Shown: positions 14,801 through 21,011, counted from the stretch's first letter. The stretch is DNA of 64,000 bases from Hoyosella sp. YIM 151337 (GCF_026041215.1 NZ_JAPEIQ010000006.1:632894-696893), one strand, 5' to 3'. A program made the numbers and translations. The notes: generated by a model not told the origin, from the letters alone.

Positions 14801-17800
14801 ACTCGTCCACAACAGCTGGCGGTAGTGCTTCACCACTGCAGAACACTGCCCGCAGTGACCGCAAAGCCGTGGCCCGGTTGCTGTCGGCGGTCGCGGCGAA
14901 TGTGGCGAGCATGGAGGGCACAAAGTGAAGGACGCTCACGCCAGTGCGCTCAATCAGTTCCGCCAGATAAGCCGGATCCCGATGACCGTCTGGTTTAGCG
15001 ATGACAAGCTGCGCACCAACCTGCAACGGCCAGTAGAACTCCCACACCGACACGTCGAAGGTGTATGGCGTCTTTTGCAGTACGACGTCACTGGCCTGCA
15101 GTTTGTACTCACTCTGCATCCAGATGAGGCGGTTGACGATGGCGCGGTGGGTAACGGCAACACCCTTGGGGCGCCCTGTCGAACCTGAGGTGAAGATGAC
15201 GTACGCCGTGTTGTCCGCACGCAGCGGCGCTCGCCGGTCGGCGTCGCGCAGTGGCGCGGACGAGTAACCGTCGAGGTTCACCGCACCGAGGACGAAAACC
15301 GGCACACTGGTGCGCACGCCCAGGTCGTCGTGCGAAGAGACGAGCACACACACTGGTGCCGCGGTTTCGAGTACGTACTCGTTGCGGTCCGCCGGGTGAT
15401 CCGGATCAACCGGAACATACGCGCCGCCCGCGAGCGTGACGGCGTACATGCCCACGAGCAGATCGAACGAACGCCGCATTGACAGAGCGACGGTACTGTC
15501 GGGGCCGACACCGCGCGCGATCAGATACCGCGCCAGACGGCTTGCGCGGCTTTCGAACTCGCGATACGAGAGTGTTTCACCGTCGTATTCGAGCGCGGGC
15601 GCGTCCGGGGTGCGGGCGGCCTGCGCAGTGAACAGGTCAGCAAGCGTCACTTCGGGAATGTCGGCCCGCTCACCGGTACCGGCGTTGAGTATCTGACCTC
15701 GTTCCGGTTCGTCGAGCAGATCAATTTCGCTGATCACAAGACTGGGATCGGCGCTCACCTGGTCGAGTACACGCAGGAACTGCGTGCTGAGCCGCTCGAT
15801 CGTCGTCCGTTCGAAAAGGTCGGACGAGTAGGTGATCGACGCAAGCATGTCGCGTGGGCGCCCATCCTCATCGAATTGTTCGGTGAGGATGACCTGGAGA
15901 TCGAACTTGGCGGTTGCGGTCGCCAGCGGAGCGGTCTCCACTTTGAGCCCGGGCAGCTCCACACGTGCTTCACCGAGGTTCTGGAACTCCAGCATGACCT
16001 GGAAGAGCGGCGGATGGGACGTGGACCGATTCGGCTTAAGGACGTCGACGAGGCGCTCGAACGGTACATCGGAGTGGCTGAACGCGCCAATATCCACTGC
16101 CCGGGCCTGCGCCAGCAGACCGGTGAAGTCGAGATCCGGCTGCACATCCGTCCGGAGGACGAGCGTGTTGACGAACATTCCGATGAGGTCGTCGAGTGCC
16201 GCTTCCCCACGCCCAGCGACGGGTGTACCGATGGCGATGTCATCACTGCCGGACAGCTTCGCGAGCAGCACGGACAGCGCCGAGTGCACCACCATGAACA
16301 GCGTGGATCCGCTCGTGTGGGCGAGTTCCAACATCTGATTGTGCAGATAGGCTGGCACCACGAACGTGTGTTCGTGGCCGCGCAGTGACTGCACCGCGGG
16401 ACGCGGATGGTCCAGTGGGAGTTCCAGGACGTCTGGCACGCCCGACAGAACTTCCTCCCAGTACCGAAGCTGCTGGGCGGCAATGCTTTCAGGATCATCT
16501 TCGGCACCGAGCAGCGCACGCTGCCACAGCGCGTAATCCGCGTATTGCACCTCGAGCGGCTCCCACTCAGGTGCGCCACCGCTGATGCGGCTGGTGTACG
16601 CGAGCACGACATCCCGTGCGAGCGGCTGCAGTGAGAACCCGTCCGCACAGATGTGGTGGACGACCAGTACCAGCGTGTGGTCGGTTGCGGTCCGCTGGAA
16701 CAACCGCGCTCTCAACGGCAGTTCCCGCGTCACATCGAACCCATCGGACGCGAACTGCTGAATGTGTTGCGCGAGTTCGCTGTCCGAGTTGACCTGCCGG
16801 GGCGACACATCCGGGACCGACTCGTCCGCGGGGCGTATCACCTGATACGGCCCATCTTCTGAGCTGGGGAACACCGTCCGCAGTGACTCGTGCCGTGCAA
16901 CAACATCGCTCAGCGCCAGTTGCAGTGCGCCCGCATCAAGCGTGCCGCGCAGCCGCACGGACATAGGCACGTTGTACGCCGGCGACGTGGTGTCGAACTG
17001 ATTGATGAACCATATTCGCTGCTGCGCAAGGGAGAGCGGGATACGTTCTGGCCGTTCCCACGGCACCAGCGCGACACGCTGCGAGTCGCCGTGCTGTTCG
17101 ACCCGTACGGCCAGTGCGCTCGCCGTGGGTGCCTCGAAGAGGTCGCGGACAGTGATTTCGCTTTGCAGTGCCGCGTTGATGCGCGCGACAGCGCGCGTCG
17201 CGATGAGTGAGTTGCCACCTGTGTCGAAGAAACTGTCATCGACGCCAATCGAGTCCACCGACAGGATGTCAGTGAACACTTGAATGATGATTTCCTCAAC
17301 GGGGTTTGTGGGTGCGCGGAACCTCGTTCGGGTGCTCGCCGCGAAGTCCGGCTCTGGCAGCGCGTTGCGGTCAAGCTTTCCGACAGGATTGAGCGGAATC
17401 TCATCGAGGATGACAACCGCGGACGGCACCATATAAGTAGGCAGGAACTCTTCGAGGTGCCGTGTCAGCTCCCCTGGCTCGGTCTCCTGTCCCGGCTTGA
17501 ATTTCACGTACGACACCAGCACTGTGTCACCGCTGGGGCCTGGCCGGCCTAGTGTAGCCGCGACGCTGACCGAGGGGTGCTTCTCGAGCAGGGTGTCGAT
17601 CTCCCCAAGTTCGATCCGGAACCCGCGGACTTTCACCTGGAAGTCAGACCGGCCAACGTACTCGATAGTGAGATGTCCCGTACGGGGTGCGTGCGCCCAC
17701 CTCGCCAGGTCACCGGTGCGGTACATCCTGCCACCGTTCGGCGCGTACGGGTCCGCCACAAATCGGGATGCGGTGAGTTCACGGCGCTCGTGGTACCCCC

Positions 17801-20800
17801 GGGCGAGTCCGAGCCCGGTGATGTAAAGCTCACCAGCCACACCCATCGGGACGGGTTTCAGGCGCGAATCGAGGATCACCATTCGCGTGCCGCGAATCGG
17901 GCCGCCGATGGAAATCGGATCGCCTGGTACCAGAGGCTCACTGATCGCGGTGACGATCGTGGTTTCGGTGGGCCCGTAAATGTTGTGGAACGTCCGGCCC
18001 GGCGCCCACTTGGTCAGCAGTTCACGCGGCAGGGCCTCACCACCCACGGCGATGTGCTGGACGTGTTCAAGCCCCTCTGGCTCGACCGACGTGAGCGCCA
18101 TTGGCGTGATGAATGCGTGTGTCACCGCATGCTCATGCAGCACACGGTGCAGGTCCTCGCCACCGAAAACCGTGGGCGGAACGATCACCATGGTTGCACT
18201 GTTCGCAAGGCTGAACAGCATTTCGAGCATCGACGCGTCGAAGCTCGGTGACGAGAACGCCATAACGCGTGATTGCGGCGTCACCCGGTATGCGTCGCGC
18301 TGTTCCGCGGCGAAACTCTCAAGGCCGTGATGTGAGACCGAGACACCTTTTGGTTTACCGGTAGAACCGGAGGTGTAGATCACATACGCGATGTTGTCGA
18401 GCCGGAGCGGAGCGAGCCGGTCGACATCGGTCACCGTGCTAACTGGGAAATGTTTGATCAGTTCGCGGGTGGCGGGGTCGTCCAGAACGATCCACTCGAT
18501 GGTGTCGGGCAGCAAGTGGCGCTGATCCCGCACCGTGAGACCGACGACCGAGCCGGAATCCTCGATCATGTGCTCGACGCGGTCACGCGGGTAGTTCGGA
18601 TCAACCGGTACGAATCCTGCGCCAGTCTTCGCGATCGCCCACGTGGCGAGGACAGATTCGGCCGACCGAGCGATGCCCATCGCAACCAGCTGTTCAGGCC
18701 GCGCCCCGGCGCGCTCGATCAGATACCGAGCAAGCTGGCTGGACAGCGAATCGAGTTCCTCGTACGACACGCGCCGATCACCGGCGATGATCGCCACGCC
18801 GTCGGGGTTCGCTGCCGCTGAACGGGCAAACACTTCTGGCAACGGCACGCGGGTAGCCGATTCCGGTCCCGTAACCGGCAGCAGTGTGTCCGCCTCGGTG
18901 GCGGTCAGCAGCTCATGGTCGCCCAGTGCTACCTCAGGCTTAGCGAGCGCCTCCTGCAGCAGCGTGAGCACGCGCTGACCGATCATCGTCGCAGTTTCGG
19001 GCGTCCCCACATCGTCGGTGAAGGAGAGCGTGAGTGCAGCGCCTTTGCCGAGCCGGAAAGCGAACTGGATATCGCACACAGCGAATTCAGGTCCGAACGC
19101 CGCGCCCCGCGCGGGGCTCCCCGCTGCCAGCATTGCGCCGTCAACGCTCAGCGCCGCGTGACAAGGGGCGACACGCTCGTCATCACCATCAGCGCGCAAT
19201 GCGGCGGTAATTTCGGGCAGCACGGCGCCCAGCGCGGTCCGCGCGACCGTATAGAGGTTGCTCTGTGCCCTGAGGGCGGCCTCAGTCAGCGGCTGCGCGA
19301 GGTCAACTCCCGTCCGGAGGACTATCGCGGTGGCCTCGGCGTCTGGCTCAGCGGTGACGGGAATTCCCAGCCCAAGGTCATCTGATGCAGTGATGCGGGC
19401 CAAGGCTGCAGCGACGATCGCAGCAAGCACCGCGAATTCAGTGTTCCCGGATTCCCGCGCGAAGCGGCGAAGGCTGTCGGAGGTATCGGATGCCAGTGGA
19501 AGTGAGACCTTTGCGGTGTCCCCCCGGCGCCCATTCGGCCGGGTCGTGAACCCCGGGAGCTCCAGAGAATTCGGCAATCCCGACAGCGTCTCGCGCCAGA
19601 ACTCGCTGCGGATTCGCTGACGGTGACGCTGGATTCCGATTTCAGCGGTCTGCTGGTGCACGGTTTCGAGCGGCGCTGTCCGTTCTGACGAGAGAAACTC
19701 CTCGAGAAACGCCATGTACCGCTGGTGGTGCTCACGCAACAGCTCGTCGGTATAGAGATTAGGGTTGGCACGAAAGTCAACGTGCGTGCGCACCGGGTTT
19801 CCCCGGGGATAGATGTTGACGAGGAGGTCTTCAACCGGTCCCGACGTCAGAATGGTGAACTCACCGACGATATCGCCAAGGTCGATGTTCTGGTCGAAAA
19901 GCATGGGGTTGACGATCGGACCGAGCAGTCGCCGCGGAGAGTCTCCCAGGCCAATCTCGTGACGGATTTCCTCGACACCGAACCGCTGGTGCCGGAGCGT
20001 ACCAAGCTGCTCGGAATGCACCGCCTGCAGCAGCTCTTCGATCGTTTCGCCGGCCTCGACCGACACTCGGAGCGGGAACGTGTTCGCGAATGTTCCACCC
20101 GCATCGCGCTGCTGTTTGTTGACGCGGCCCAGCATGATGGAGCTGACGGTGACGTCCTTCTCACCCGTCATGCGTGAGAGGTACACCGCGAAGGCGCCGA
20201 CGAGCACGGCCGCCGCGGAAACCCCAAAGATTTGGTCCGAGTTCTCCAGGCGCTCCGCCGCCTGCGGGGACAACGCCGCCGTTTCGAGCTTCGTACGGGG
20301 CAGCGCCTGCGCAGTCCCCTCGACCAGGCTAGAGACCACGTTGCGGCCACTGAGGCGCTCTAGCCAGAAGTCCCGATCCGCGGCATACCGGGCCGACGAT
20401 CGATAGGTGACATCTGCTTCGTAAGTACTGTAAAGCTCAGTGAACGGCGCGGGTGACGGCTCACGCCCCTGCTTGATGCTGCGGTAAATCTCGGCGGCAC
20501 GGCTCACCCACCGGGTCGCCGCGTAGCCATCGAGTGCGATGTGATGGATACGCCCGTACCAGAGGTAGTGGTTCTCGCCGACCTGTATCAGCGCGCTGAT
20601 ACCGATGCGGTCACGCAAAAGATCAATGGGCGTCGAGTATTCCTCGTGCATCCACTCGAATGCGGCGGCTATCGGATCTGGCTTGTCACGGAAGTCGTAA
20701 CGCTCGATGTGCTTCTCGGGACCGAGCGCCACGACCTGCATCGGCTCTCCGTCCTGCTGCAGGATGCGCAGTGCGCCGGAGCCGAGTTCGCAGCGGGCAC

Positions 20801-21005
20801 GATCAATCGAGTAGTCAAGCAAATCCGGATCGAGTTCACCGCGCAGTTCGATGTACTGCGCGATCGAGACCGGCACGTCGGGGTCGAGCTGCTGGGCGAA
20901 CCACATGCCGTACTGGGCCTGTGAGAGCGGGAAGGGCTCGAAGGCACGCGTGTGTGCCGCAATCCACGATTCTTGATCGTGCTGCGGCGTAAGGCCCTCA
21001 GTCAC
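1..21005 (-). CDS. Giant multimodular non-ribosomal peptide synthetase, 5' part (3' end outside window)
   Basis: Assembly-line enzyme that activates amino acids as adenylates, loads them on carrier domains and joins them in the cytoplasm. The frame was checked at all six adenylation domains and stays open from a GTG at 21005 to the left edge, at least 7,001 codons. It starts MTEGLTPQHDQE, followed directly by a condensation (C) domain. Visible order: C, a partial C, A1, T1; C2-A2-T2; C3-A3-T3; C4-A4-T4-E; C5-A5-T5; C6-A6, with A6 cut at its last core motif (LPSYMVP). Active-site motifs are present: HHxxxDG in each complete C domain, DxGGNS in most T domains and LGGDS in T4. No thioesterase or terminal domain is in view. 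The start has a strong Shine-Dalgarno sequence. Predicted backbone is X-Ser-X-D-(allo)Thr-X-X-, where X is an unresolved, probably hydrophobic residue. The product class is unknown; a lipopeptide or siderophore is possible. Confidence 0.95.
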   Translation of the reverse strand, partial: MTEGLTPQHDQESWIAAHTRAFEPFPLSQAQYGMWFAQQLDPDVPVSIAQYIELRGELDPDLLDYSIDRARCELGSGALRILQQDGEPMQVVALGPEKHIERYDFRDKPDPIAAAFEWMHEEYSTPIDLLRDRIGISALIQVGENHYLWYGRIHHIALDGYAATRWVSRAAEIYRSIKQGREPSPAPFTELYSTYEADVTYRSSARYAADRDFWLERLSGRNVVSSLVEGTAQALPRTKLETAALSPQAAERLENSDQIFGVSAAAVLVGAFAVYLSRMTGEKDVTVSSIMLGRVNKQQRDAGGTFANTFPLRVSVEAGETIEELLQAVHSEQLGTLRHQRFGVEEIRHEIGLGDSPRRLLGPIVNPMLFDQNIDLGDIVGEFTILTSGPVEDLLVNIYPRGNPVRTHVDFRANPNLYTDELLREHHQRYMAFLEEFLSSERTAPLETVHQQTAEIGIQRHRQRIRSEFWRETLSGLPNSLELPGFTTRPNGRRGDTAKVSLPLASDTSDSLRRFARESGNTEFAVLAAIVAAALARITASDDLGLGIPVTAEPDAEATAIVLRTGVDLAQPLTEAALRAQSNLYTVARTALGAVLPEITAALRADGDDERVAPCHAALSVDGAMLAAGSPARGAAFGPEFAVCDIQFAFRLGKGAALTLSFTDDVGTPETATMIGQRVLTLLQEALAKPEVALGDHELLTATEADTLLPVTGPESATRVPLPEVFARSAAANPDGVAIIAGDRRVSYEELDSLSSQLARYLIERAGARPEQLVAMGIARSAESVLATWAIAKTGAGFVPVDPNYPRDRVEHMIEDSGSVVGLTVRDQRHLLPDTIEWIVLDDPATRELIKHFPVSTVTDVDRLAPLRLDNIAYVIYTSGSTGKPKGVSVSHHGLESFAAEQRDAYRVTPQSRVMAFSSPSFDASMLEMLFSLANSATMVIVPPTVFGGEDLHRVLHEHAVTHAFITPMALTSVEPEGLEHVQHIAVGGEALPRELLTKWAPGRTFHNIYGPTETTIVTAISEPLVPGDPISIGGPIRGTRMVILDSRLKPVPMGVAGELYITGLGLARGYHERRELTASRFVADPYAPNGGRMYRTGDLARWAHAPRTGHLTIEYVGRSDFQVKVRGFRIELGEIDTLLEKHPSVSVAATLGRPGPSGDTVLVSYVKFKPGQETEPGELTRHLEEFLPTYMVPSAVVILDEIPLNPVGKLDRNALPEPDFAASTRTRFRAPTNPVEEIIIQVFTDILSVDSIGVDDSFFDTGGNSLIATRAVARINAALQSEITVRDLFEAPTASALAVRVEQHGDSQRVALVPWERPERIPLSLAQQRIWFINQFDTTSPAYNVPMSVRLRGTLDAGALQLALSDVVARHESLRTVFPSSEDGPYQVIRPADESVPDVSPRQVNSDSELAQHIQQFASDGFDVTRELPLRARLFQRTATDHTLVLVVHHICADGFSLQPLARDVVLAYTSRISGGAPEWEPLEVQYADYALWQRALLGAEDDPESIAAQQLRYWEEVLSGVPDVLELPLDHPRPAVQSLRGHEHTFVVPAYLHNQMLELAHTSGSTLFMVVHSALSVLLAKLSGSDDIAIGTPVAGRGEAALDDLIGMFVNTLVLRTDVQPDLDFTGLLAQARAVDIGAFSHSDVPFERLVDVLKPNRSTSHPPLFQVMLEFQNLGEARVELPGLKVETAPLATATAKFDLQVILTEQFDEDGRPRDMLASITYSSDLFERTTIERLSTQFLRVLDQVSADPSLVISEIDLLDEPERGQILNAGTGERADIPEVTLADLFTAQAARTPDAPALEYDGETLSYREFESRASRLARYLIARGVGPDSTVALSMRRSFDLLVGMYAVTLAGGAYVPVDPDHPADRNEYVLETAAPVCVLVSSHDDLGVRTSVPVFVLGAVNLDGYSSAPLRDADRRAPLRADNTAYVIFTSGSTGRPKGVAVTHRAIVNRLIWMQSEYKLQASDVVLQKTPYTFDVSVWEFYWPLQVGAQLVIAKPDGHRDPAYLAELIERTGVSVLHFVPSMLATFAATADSNRATALRSLRAVFCSGEALPPAVVDEFAAHTTAAVHNLYGPTEAAVDVTYHQYTASDTVSVPIGAPVWNTDVLVLDAALRPVPLGVPGELYLAGIQLARGYIKRGDLTADRFVANPHGSAGSRMYRTGDLVRWREGAAGALELDYIGRTDFQVKLRGLRIELPEIEAVLLEQQPVAQSAVLVHQDKHTGDRLIAYVVAAHGHEIDTADLANAVAAALPSYMVPAQFVILDEFPLGATGKLDRKALPVPELLTATADFVTPRTPAEQVIAEMFAALLGIDRVSVNDSFFDLGGNSLVAARLVARINAALGADVGVRDLFDAPTVAALARRSENARGAVRPPLTAGPRPEVVPVSLAQQRMWFINQFDTTSAGYNVPMPIRLTGDIDTAALEQALRDVVERHESLRTVYPATPQGPVQVILPGAEVPIDLSAHAVAGESRLRELIAEFAFAGFDVATAVPLRARLFSLAPDEHVLLVVVHHIASDGFSLAPLARDVVIAYTARANGQEPDWAPLAVQYADYALWQRELLGDENDPDSLAHAQLEYWRTALAGIPEVLELPTDRPRPAVQSLRGAVEEFEISAELHGRMVELARANNTTVFMVVHAAVALLLARLTGSRDIPVGTPIAGRGEVELDELVGMFVNTLVLRTHVDPDASFADLLGHARSLDLAAFAQADLPFERLVEVLNPQRSQAHSPLFQVMLEFQNNEKPRLDLPRLSVELLDIDIDIANFDLQFVFSERRNGISGGFTAAIRYAVDLFDASTVRSFIKRLSLLLEGVTQKPDVPVHRISMMDDTETADVTSVCGGPGNRLEVLPDLLTMGIRDYNAPAVIDGDRQLTYRELEEQSNRIARILIEEGVGPEDFVALGFARSFEWLISLWAVTKAGGAFVPVDPTYPAERIEHMLNDSSAVAGLTSTRHAATLPALVPWWCLDDPEFQARMAAQSPAPVTDAERRAPLRLENSAYLIYTSGSTGKPKGVVVPHTGLDNFTPAMVAHPSVTKDSRVLSFASPSFDASLLEVLMAFGAGASIVLVPPDVYGGEELTAVIRDQRVTHGFITPLGLASLDREQVEHFQFVVVGGEAVPPDVVDHWATGRRLFNGYGPTETTIVATMSDPMKPGEPVRIGKLFNGVTAVVLDQRLQPVPKGIAGELYISGLGVARGYHERFGLTAGRFVANPYGTPGERMYRTGDLVRWSDDYQLEYLGRTDFQVKVRGFRIELGEIDSALASHPSIDFAATLGKTGPSGATVLVAYVHEAPGQTASPKELTDHVAKFLPAYMVPALIMVIDEIPLAVTGKLDRRALPEPDFRFAAVEYRAPSNPIEEILAGVFADVLGVSRISVDENFFDAGGNSLVATRLVARANAAFGSRIGVRDLFEAPTVESLAARIEQFGAYGGDRPELAPRPRPARIPLSPAQQRMWFINQFDPDSPAYNVPMALRLSGRLNKDALERAIGDVLERHESLRTVFPETLDGPVQVIVPATEVGVDLTPIAVSADGVVDHIQRFVAEGFDATEAVPVRAQLLRVSEREHVLVIVVHHIVADGFSMAPLAADVMVAYAARLHGQEPEWTPLAIQYADFALWQRELLGEESDPESVSARQLEYWKSALAGLPDVIDLPADRPRPVTASLQGGLVRFTIDTELHRHLTEVARELNSTMFMLMHAALAVLVSRLSGKNDVAIGTPIAGRGEAVLDPVVGMFVNTLVLRTEIDLNASFSDTLAQIRETDLAAFTHADIAFEQLVEVLRPERSTSHSPLFQVLLEFQNNPEAVLELPELTVSAVEFEDHISKFDLQLSVREERDGSGSPAGIRAGFVYATDLFDEETVQVFADRFVRILRSIAQTATLPVGDIALLSEAEQRAMLTSWNHPGTDIAPRHLANRFAEKAAEFADRTAVTFTTADGVRTLTYAELDARSNRLARRLIEAGAGPDELVAVAVPRDEQLIVALLAVVKSGAGYLPVDLTYPADRIEFMLSDGAPVAVITTAREETLLPAGSAELIHLDTDLSGYSAAEISDADRTAPLSWDHTAYVIYTSGSTGKPKGVAVPHRTVLTLMANTDEKFGFSETDVWTMFHSYAFDFSVWELWGPLLYGGKLVVVDYFTARNPDQFVELVRREGVTVLNQTPSAFYQFAEAERLADTRGGLSLRYIIFGGEALDLAQLGRWYARHADDAPQLVNMYGITETTVHVSYLALDRAFAATAAASVIGQALPGLRVAVLDERLRPVPPGTIGEMYVSGPQLSRGYLRRPDLTASRFVADPYGAPGEVMYRSGDLARWNRAGQLEYLGRSDFQVQLRGFRIELGEIEAALLRYPGVAQSVVLMRADSGPGSERLVGYVVPEAGSHLTPAAILDTLGDTLAAHMVPAAVVVVGEFPLTANGKLDRRALPAPDFGALVQEGRAPATPLEAKLATVFAEVLGLPSVGVDDSFFALGGDSIMSIQLVTRAKAAGIHISPRDVFNLKTVAALTQVARVVGESELSALAELPGGGTGALPLTPVMHWMRERGGHYHRYAQCALLTLPPGIDETGIARTLQAVLDQHDLLRSRMAGAELVVAETGSVRAADLLTHVQVAAAPGAPEFTAAAEQALDEAADRLDPDSGVMLQAVWLDAGADGGRILLVIHHIAIDGVSWRVLVPDLATAWNQITAGEEPQLPPIGTSFRRWSTGLRENAAARETELGMWKSFLTGEDPLLGARDFDPRRDTNNTVERLTVELPVDITEQLLTRVPEAFHGGVNDGLLAGLALALKKWRGAEAPLISLEGHGREEDAVPGADLSRTLGWFTTIFPVRFELAGADVDDAFAAGPAAGVIVKAVKETLRGIPDRGIGYGQLRYLDPVGAEELRRLRRPQVSFNYFGRFTTAELPEELRALGWLPVGDDEDTANLAAAQNGDMAAMATLDINAVTAATADGPVLRATIGYATELVTAADASEFAQTWVDALTAIARHATRPDAGGLTPSDLDLVQTDQTTIDRFEERFRRIEDVWPLSPLQSGLLFHAVLAEESVDAYMVQLVLHATGSVDPERMRRAAQALLDRHANLRVAFTADSAGNPVQVVVDGLTVPLRDIDLSDHDDPQQALVEVLSADKQQQFDMGAAPLIRFAVISLGKGDYRLVITNHHILLDGWSTPLLLRELITLYVLDGDAAQLPAVRSYRDYLAWLRRQDPQQSLRAWTSALAGTEEPTTLVPLDRARQLEVDSTEISAEFTEAETAALTDLSRQLGITLNTVIQTAWGIVLATLTSRDDVVFGTTVSGRPPEISGVEEMVGLFINTLPVRIRLEAGETLSELLVRVQGEQAELLDHHYVQLADIQRAAGAGAGFDTLAVFESYPVDTAGVTAETDLAGMRIAGLDGADAAHYPVTLVAHTSTALHVKLKYFPSLFSTADMHSVLQRYVRMMRHFAHAPEQRYASLCVLDPDEYADLVPVSGVRGRTVRSLPELLADAVAENPDGLAVIDGEREITYRELDRVSSQLARVLLERGVKPETFVALGIARSLESILGIWAVTKAGGAYVPVDPTYPVDRIEHMLTDSGAALGLTTRAHADALPGDTEWLVIDTPEFAELLGRYSSEPIRSEERHGPVLLGTAAYIIYTSGSTGKPKGVLATHRGLENFALEAKEHFQVSRDARVMHFSSPSFDASVLELLQAFGSAATMVIIPPTVYGGAELAEIIRTKKVTHAFITPLALGSMDPQGLEHFSNVSVGGEAVPPDLVDAWAPGRNLYNGYGPTETTIMVAISPPMAAGEQVLIGGPIRGTRALVLDARLQPVPVGVSGELYVTGEGLTRGYHERRGLTAERFIANPYGEPGERMYRTGDVVRWLRDKQGDLQIDYVGRSDFQVKVRGFRIELGEIDAALRAHPAVGFAATIGHTSPNGQTTLVAYVQPHDDGRVNTEELAEFVGRSLPSHMVPSVIIPIDEVPRTPVGKLDRRALPSPDSVMTEPEYVAPRNVVEEIIAGVFAEVLSTERVSVSASFFDLGGNSLVATRVIARVNEALGVALGVRELFDAPTVAELANRAEAAGSHGPARPALEPRPRPDYVPVSLAQQRMWFINQFDTSSPAYNVPLAVRLTGPLNVDALAAALRDVVERHEALRTVFPDSVQGPSQVIVPASEVVAQLSPQQVASEAELRARIIRLAGTGFDVAAEVPLRARLFQLSATQHVLLVVVHHISADGFSMGPLARDVVTAYHARKAGNAPAWAPLQVQYADYSLWQRETLGDENEPASLAARQIDYWKRALTGLPDVLELPTDRPRPAQQTLRGADYRFTIPADLHAQLEQLARRQGATVFMVLHSALAVLLSRLSGTTDIAIGTPVAGRGEAALDDLIGMFVNTLVLRTEVEGAETFEELLAHARETDLSAFAHSDVPFERLVEVLNPDRSTAHSPLFQATIEFQNITRPEVELDGLHVEPLDFETSIAKYDLELILGGDGATAGQPDIEAAFTYATDLFDADTIAAFADRYVRILRAVVDDPQIKVGDIPLLSGTEVARYAPVHGPEGLEPRLLPDILADAARRDPDAHAVVMSDAVLTYRQLDERSNQLARVLAKYGAGPEKVVALGLPRSIESVLAVWAVAKTGAAFVPVDPRYPADRIEHMLTDSAAVAGLTVVTHREALPGTLPWLELDGPALSSLADAQSTAAITDADRIWPLRLAHPAYLIYTSGSTGKPKGVAVTHYGLASLAAEERDHLRVTSSARVLHSASPSFDASVFEMLMAYSAAATLVVAPPDVYGGAPMAELLRKQKISHAFFTPAVLASVEEDEVDTLRSILVAGDVCPPELVSRWAPGRAMVNAYGPTETTIMSSITAPMAAGGPVTIGATTRGFMAMVLDGRLQPQPPGVAGELYLAGPALARGYQGRLGLTSERFVANPFGAPGERMYRTGDVVRWVERGGEPELEFMGRSDFQVKIRGLRIELGEIDTALASHPRVSFATTAGVDGPAGETILVSYVVPHAGGSDDDAVHVTASELTAYLAEFLPSYMVP
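2870..5999 (-). other. NRPS module 5: D-accepting C, A, T
   Basis: The C domain starts WPLSPLQSGLLFHA and carries NHHILLDGWS, the signature of domains that take a D-configured donor, consistent with the epimerase just before it. A5 pocket residues read D-A-L-F-S-G-G-I-M and the carrier domain has FFDLGGNSL. The substrate is unresolved; A5 groups with A1 and A3. Confidence 0.78.
6000..10719 (-). other. NRPS module 4: C-A-T-E, predicted D-(allo-)threonine
   Basis: The C domain has HHIVADG. The A4 pocket, read from FDFSVWEL, TVLNQTPSAF, IIFGGEA and NMYGITETTVHV, is D-F-W-N-I-G-M-V-H, the canonical threonine code. The carrier domain carries LGGDSI, the form usual before epimerases. An epimerisation domain follows (about 7440-6000) with HHIAIDGVSW and the late VSFNYFGRF motif. 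Its product should be D-configured Thr or allo-Thr, and the next C domain is of the type that accepts D residues, which agrees. Confidence 0.88.
10720..13889 (-). other. NRPS module 3: C-A-T, substrate unresolved
   Basis: The C domain carries HHIASDG and the carrier domain FFDAGGNSL. A3 pocket residues read D-A-L-F-V-G-G-I-V from FDASLLEV, VTHGFITPLG, VVVGGEA and NGYGPTETTIV. The domain is clearly a paralogue of A1 and A5 (shared PPDVYGG and FITP stretches). The substrate is probably hydrophobic and not assigned. Confidence 0.75.
13890..17109 (-). other. NRPS module 2: C-A-T, predicted serine
   Basis: The C domain starts with RIPLSLAQQRIWF and has HHICADG, the pattern of domains that join two L-configured residues. 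The A2 pocket, read from FDVSVWEF, SVLHFVPSML, VFCSGEA and NLYGPTEAAVDV, gives D-V-W-H-F-S-L-V-D, which is a well-known serine code. The carrier domain has FFDLGGNSL. There is no epimerase, so L-Ser is expected. Confidence 0.85.
17110..21005 (-). other. NRPS module 1: EntF-type C, partial second C, A1, T1
   Basis: Domain annotation within the NRPS gene. The first C domain (residues about 10-450) has HHIALDG near residue 154 and is like the EntF condensation domain in its N-terminal signature (PLSQAQYGMWFAQQ) and late GPxxN-LFD region, so it probably accepts an acyl or aryl group from another protein rather than from an upstream module. About 230 residues resembling only the C-terminal half of a C domain follow, then A1 and T1 (DTGGNS). 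The A1 pocket residues at PheA positions 235, 236, 239, 278, 299, 301, 322, 330 and 331 read D-A-L-F-A-G-I-I-V. I cannot match this code to a known substrate; the pocket looks hydrophobic. Confidence 0.8.
18940..19640 (-). other. Truncated (C-terminal half) condensation-like segment in module 1
   Basis: Between the complete first C domain and A1 the protein contains SEFWRETLSGLPNSLELPG, then a strand-helix stretch of the kind found in the second half of C domains (EFAVLAAIVAAALARIT, DDLGLGIPV). The catalytic N-terminal half with HHxxxDG is absent. It is either a decayed duplicate or a structural spacer. Boundaries are approximate. Confidence 0.6.
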
Positions 21006-21011
21006 CTACTA

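Noticed and set aside
1..21005. Possible frameshifts in the NRPS, since short minus-strand frames appear throughout
   Set aside because: I translated the substrate-binding regions of all six A domains, the first C and the E active sites and T4; all fall in the same frame as the GTG at 21005. The short frames belong to other phases.
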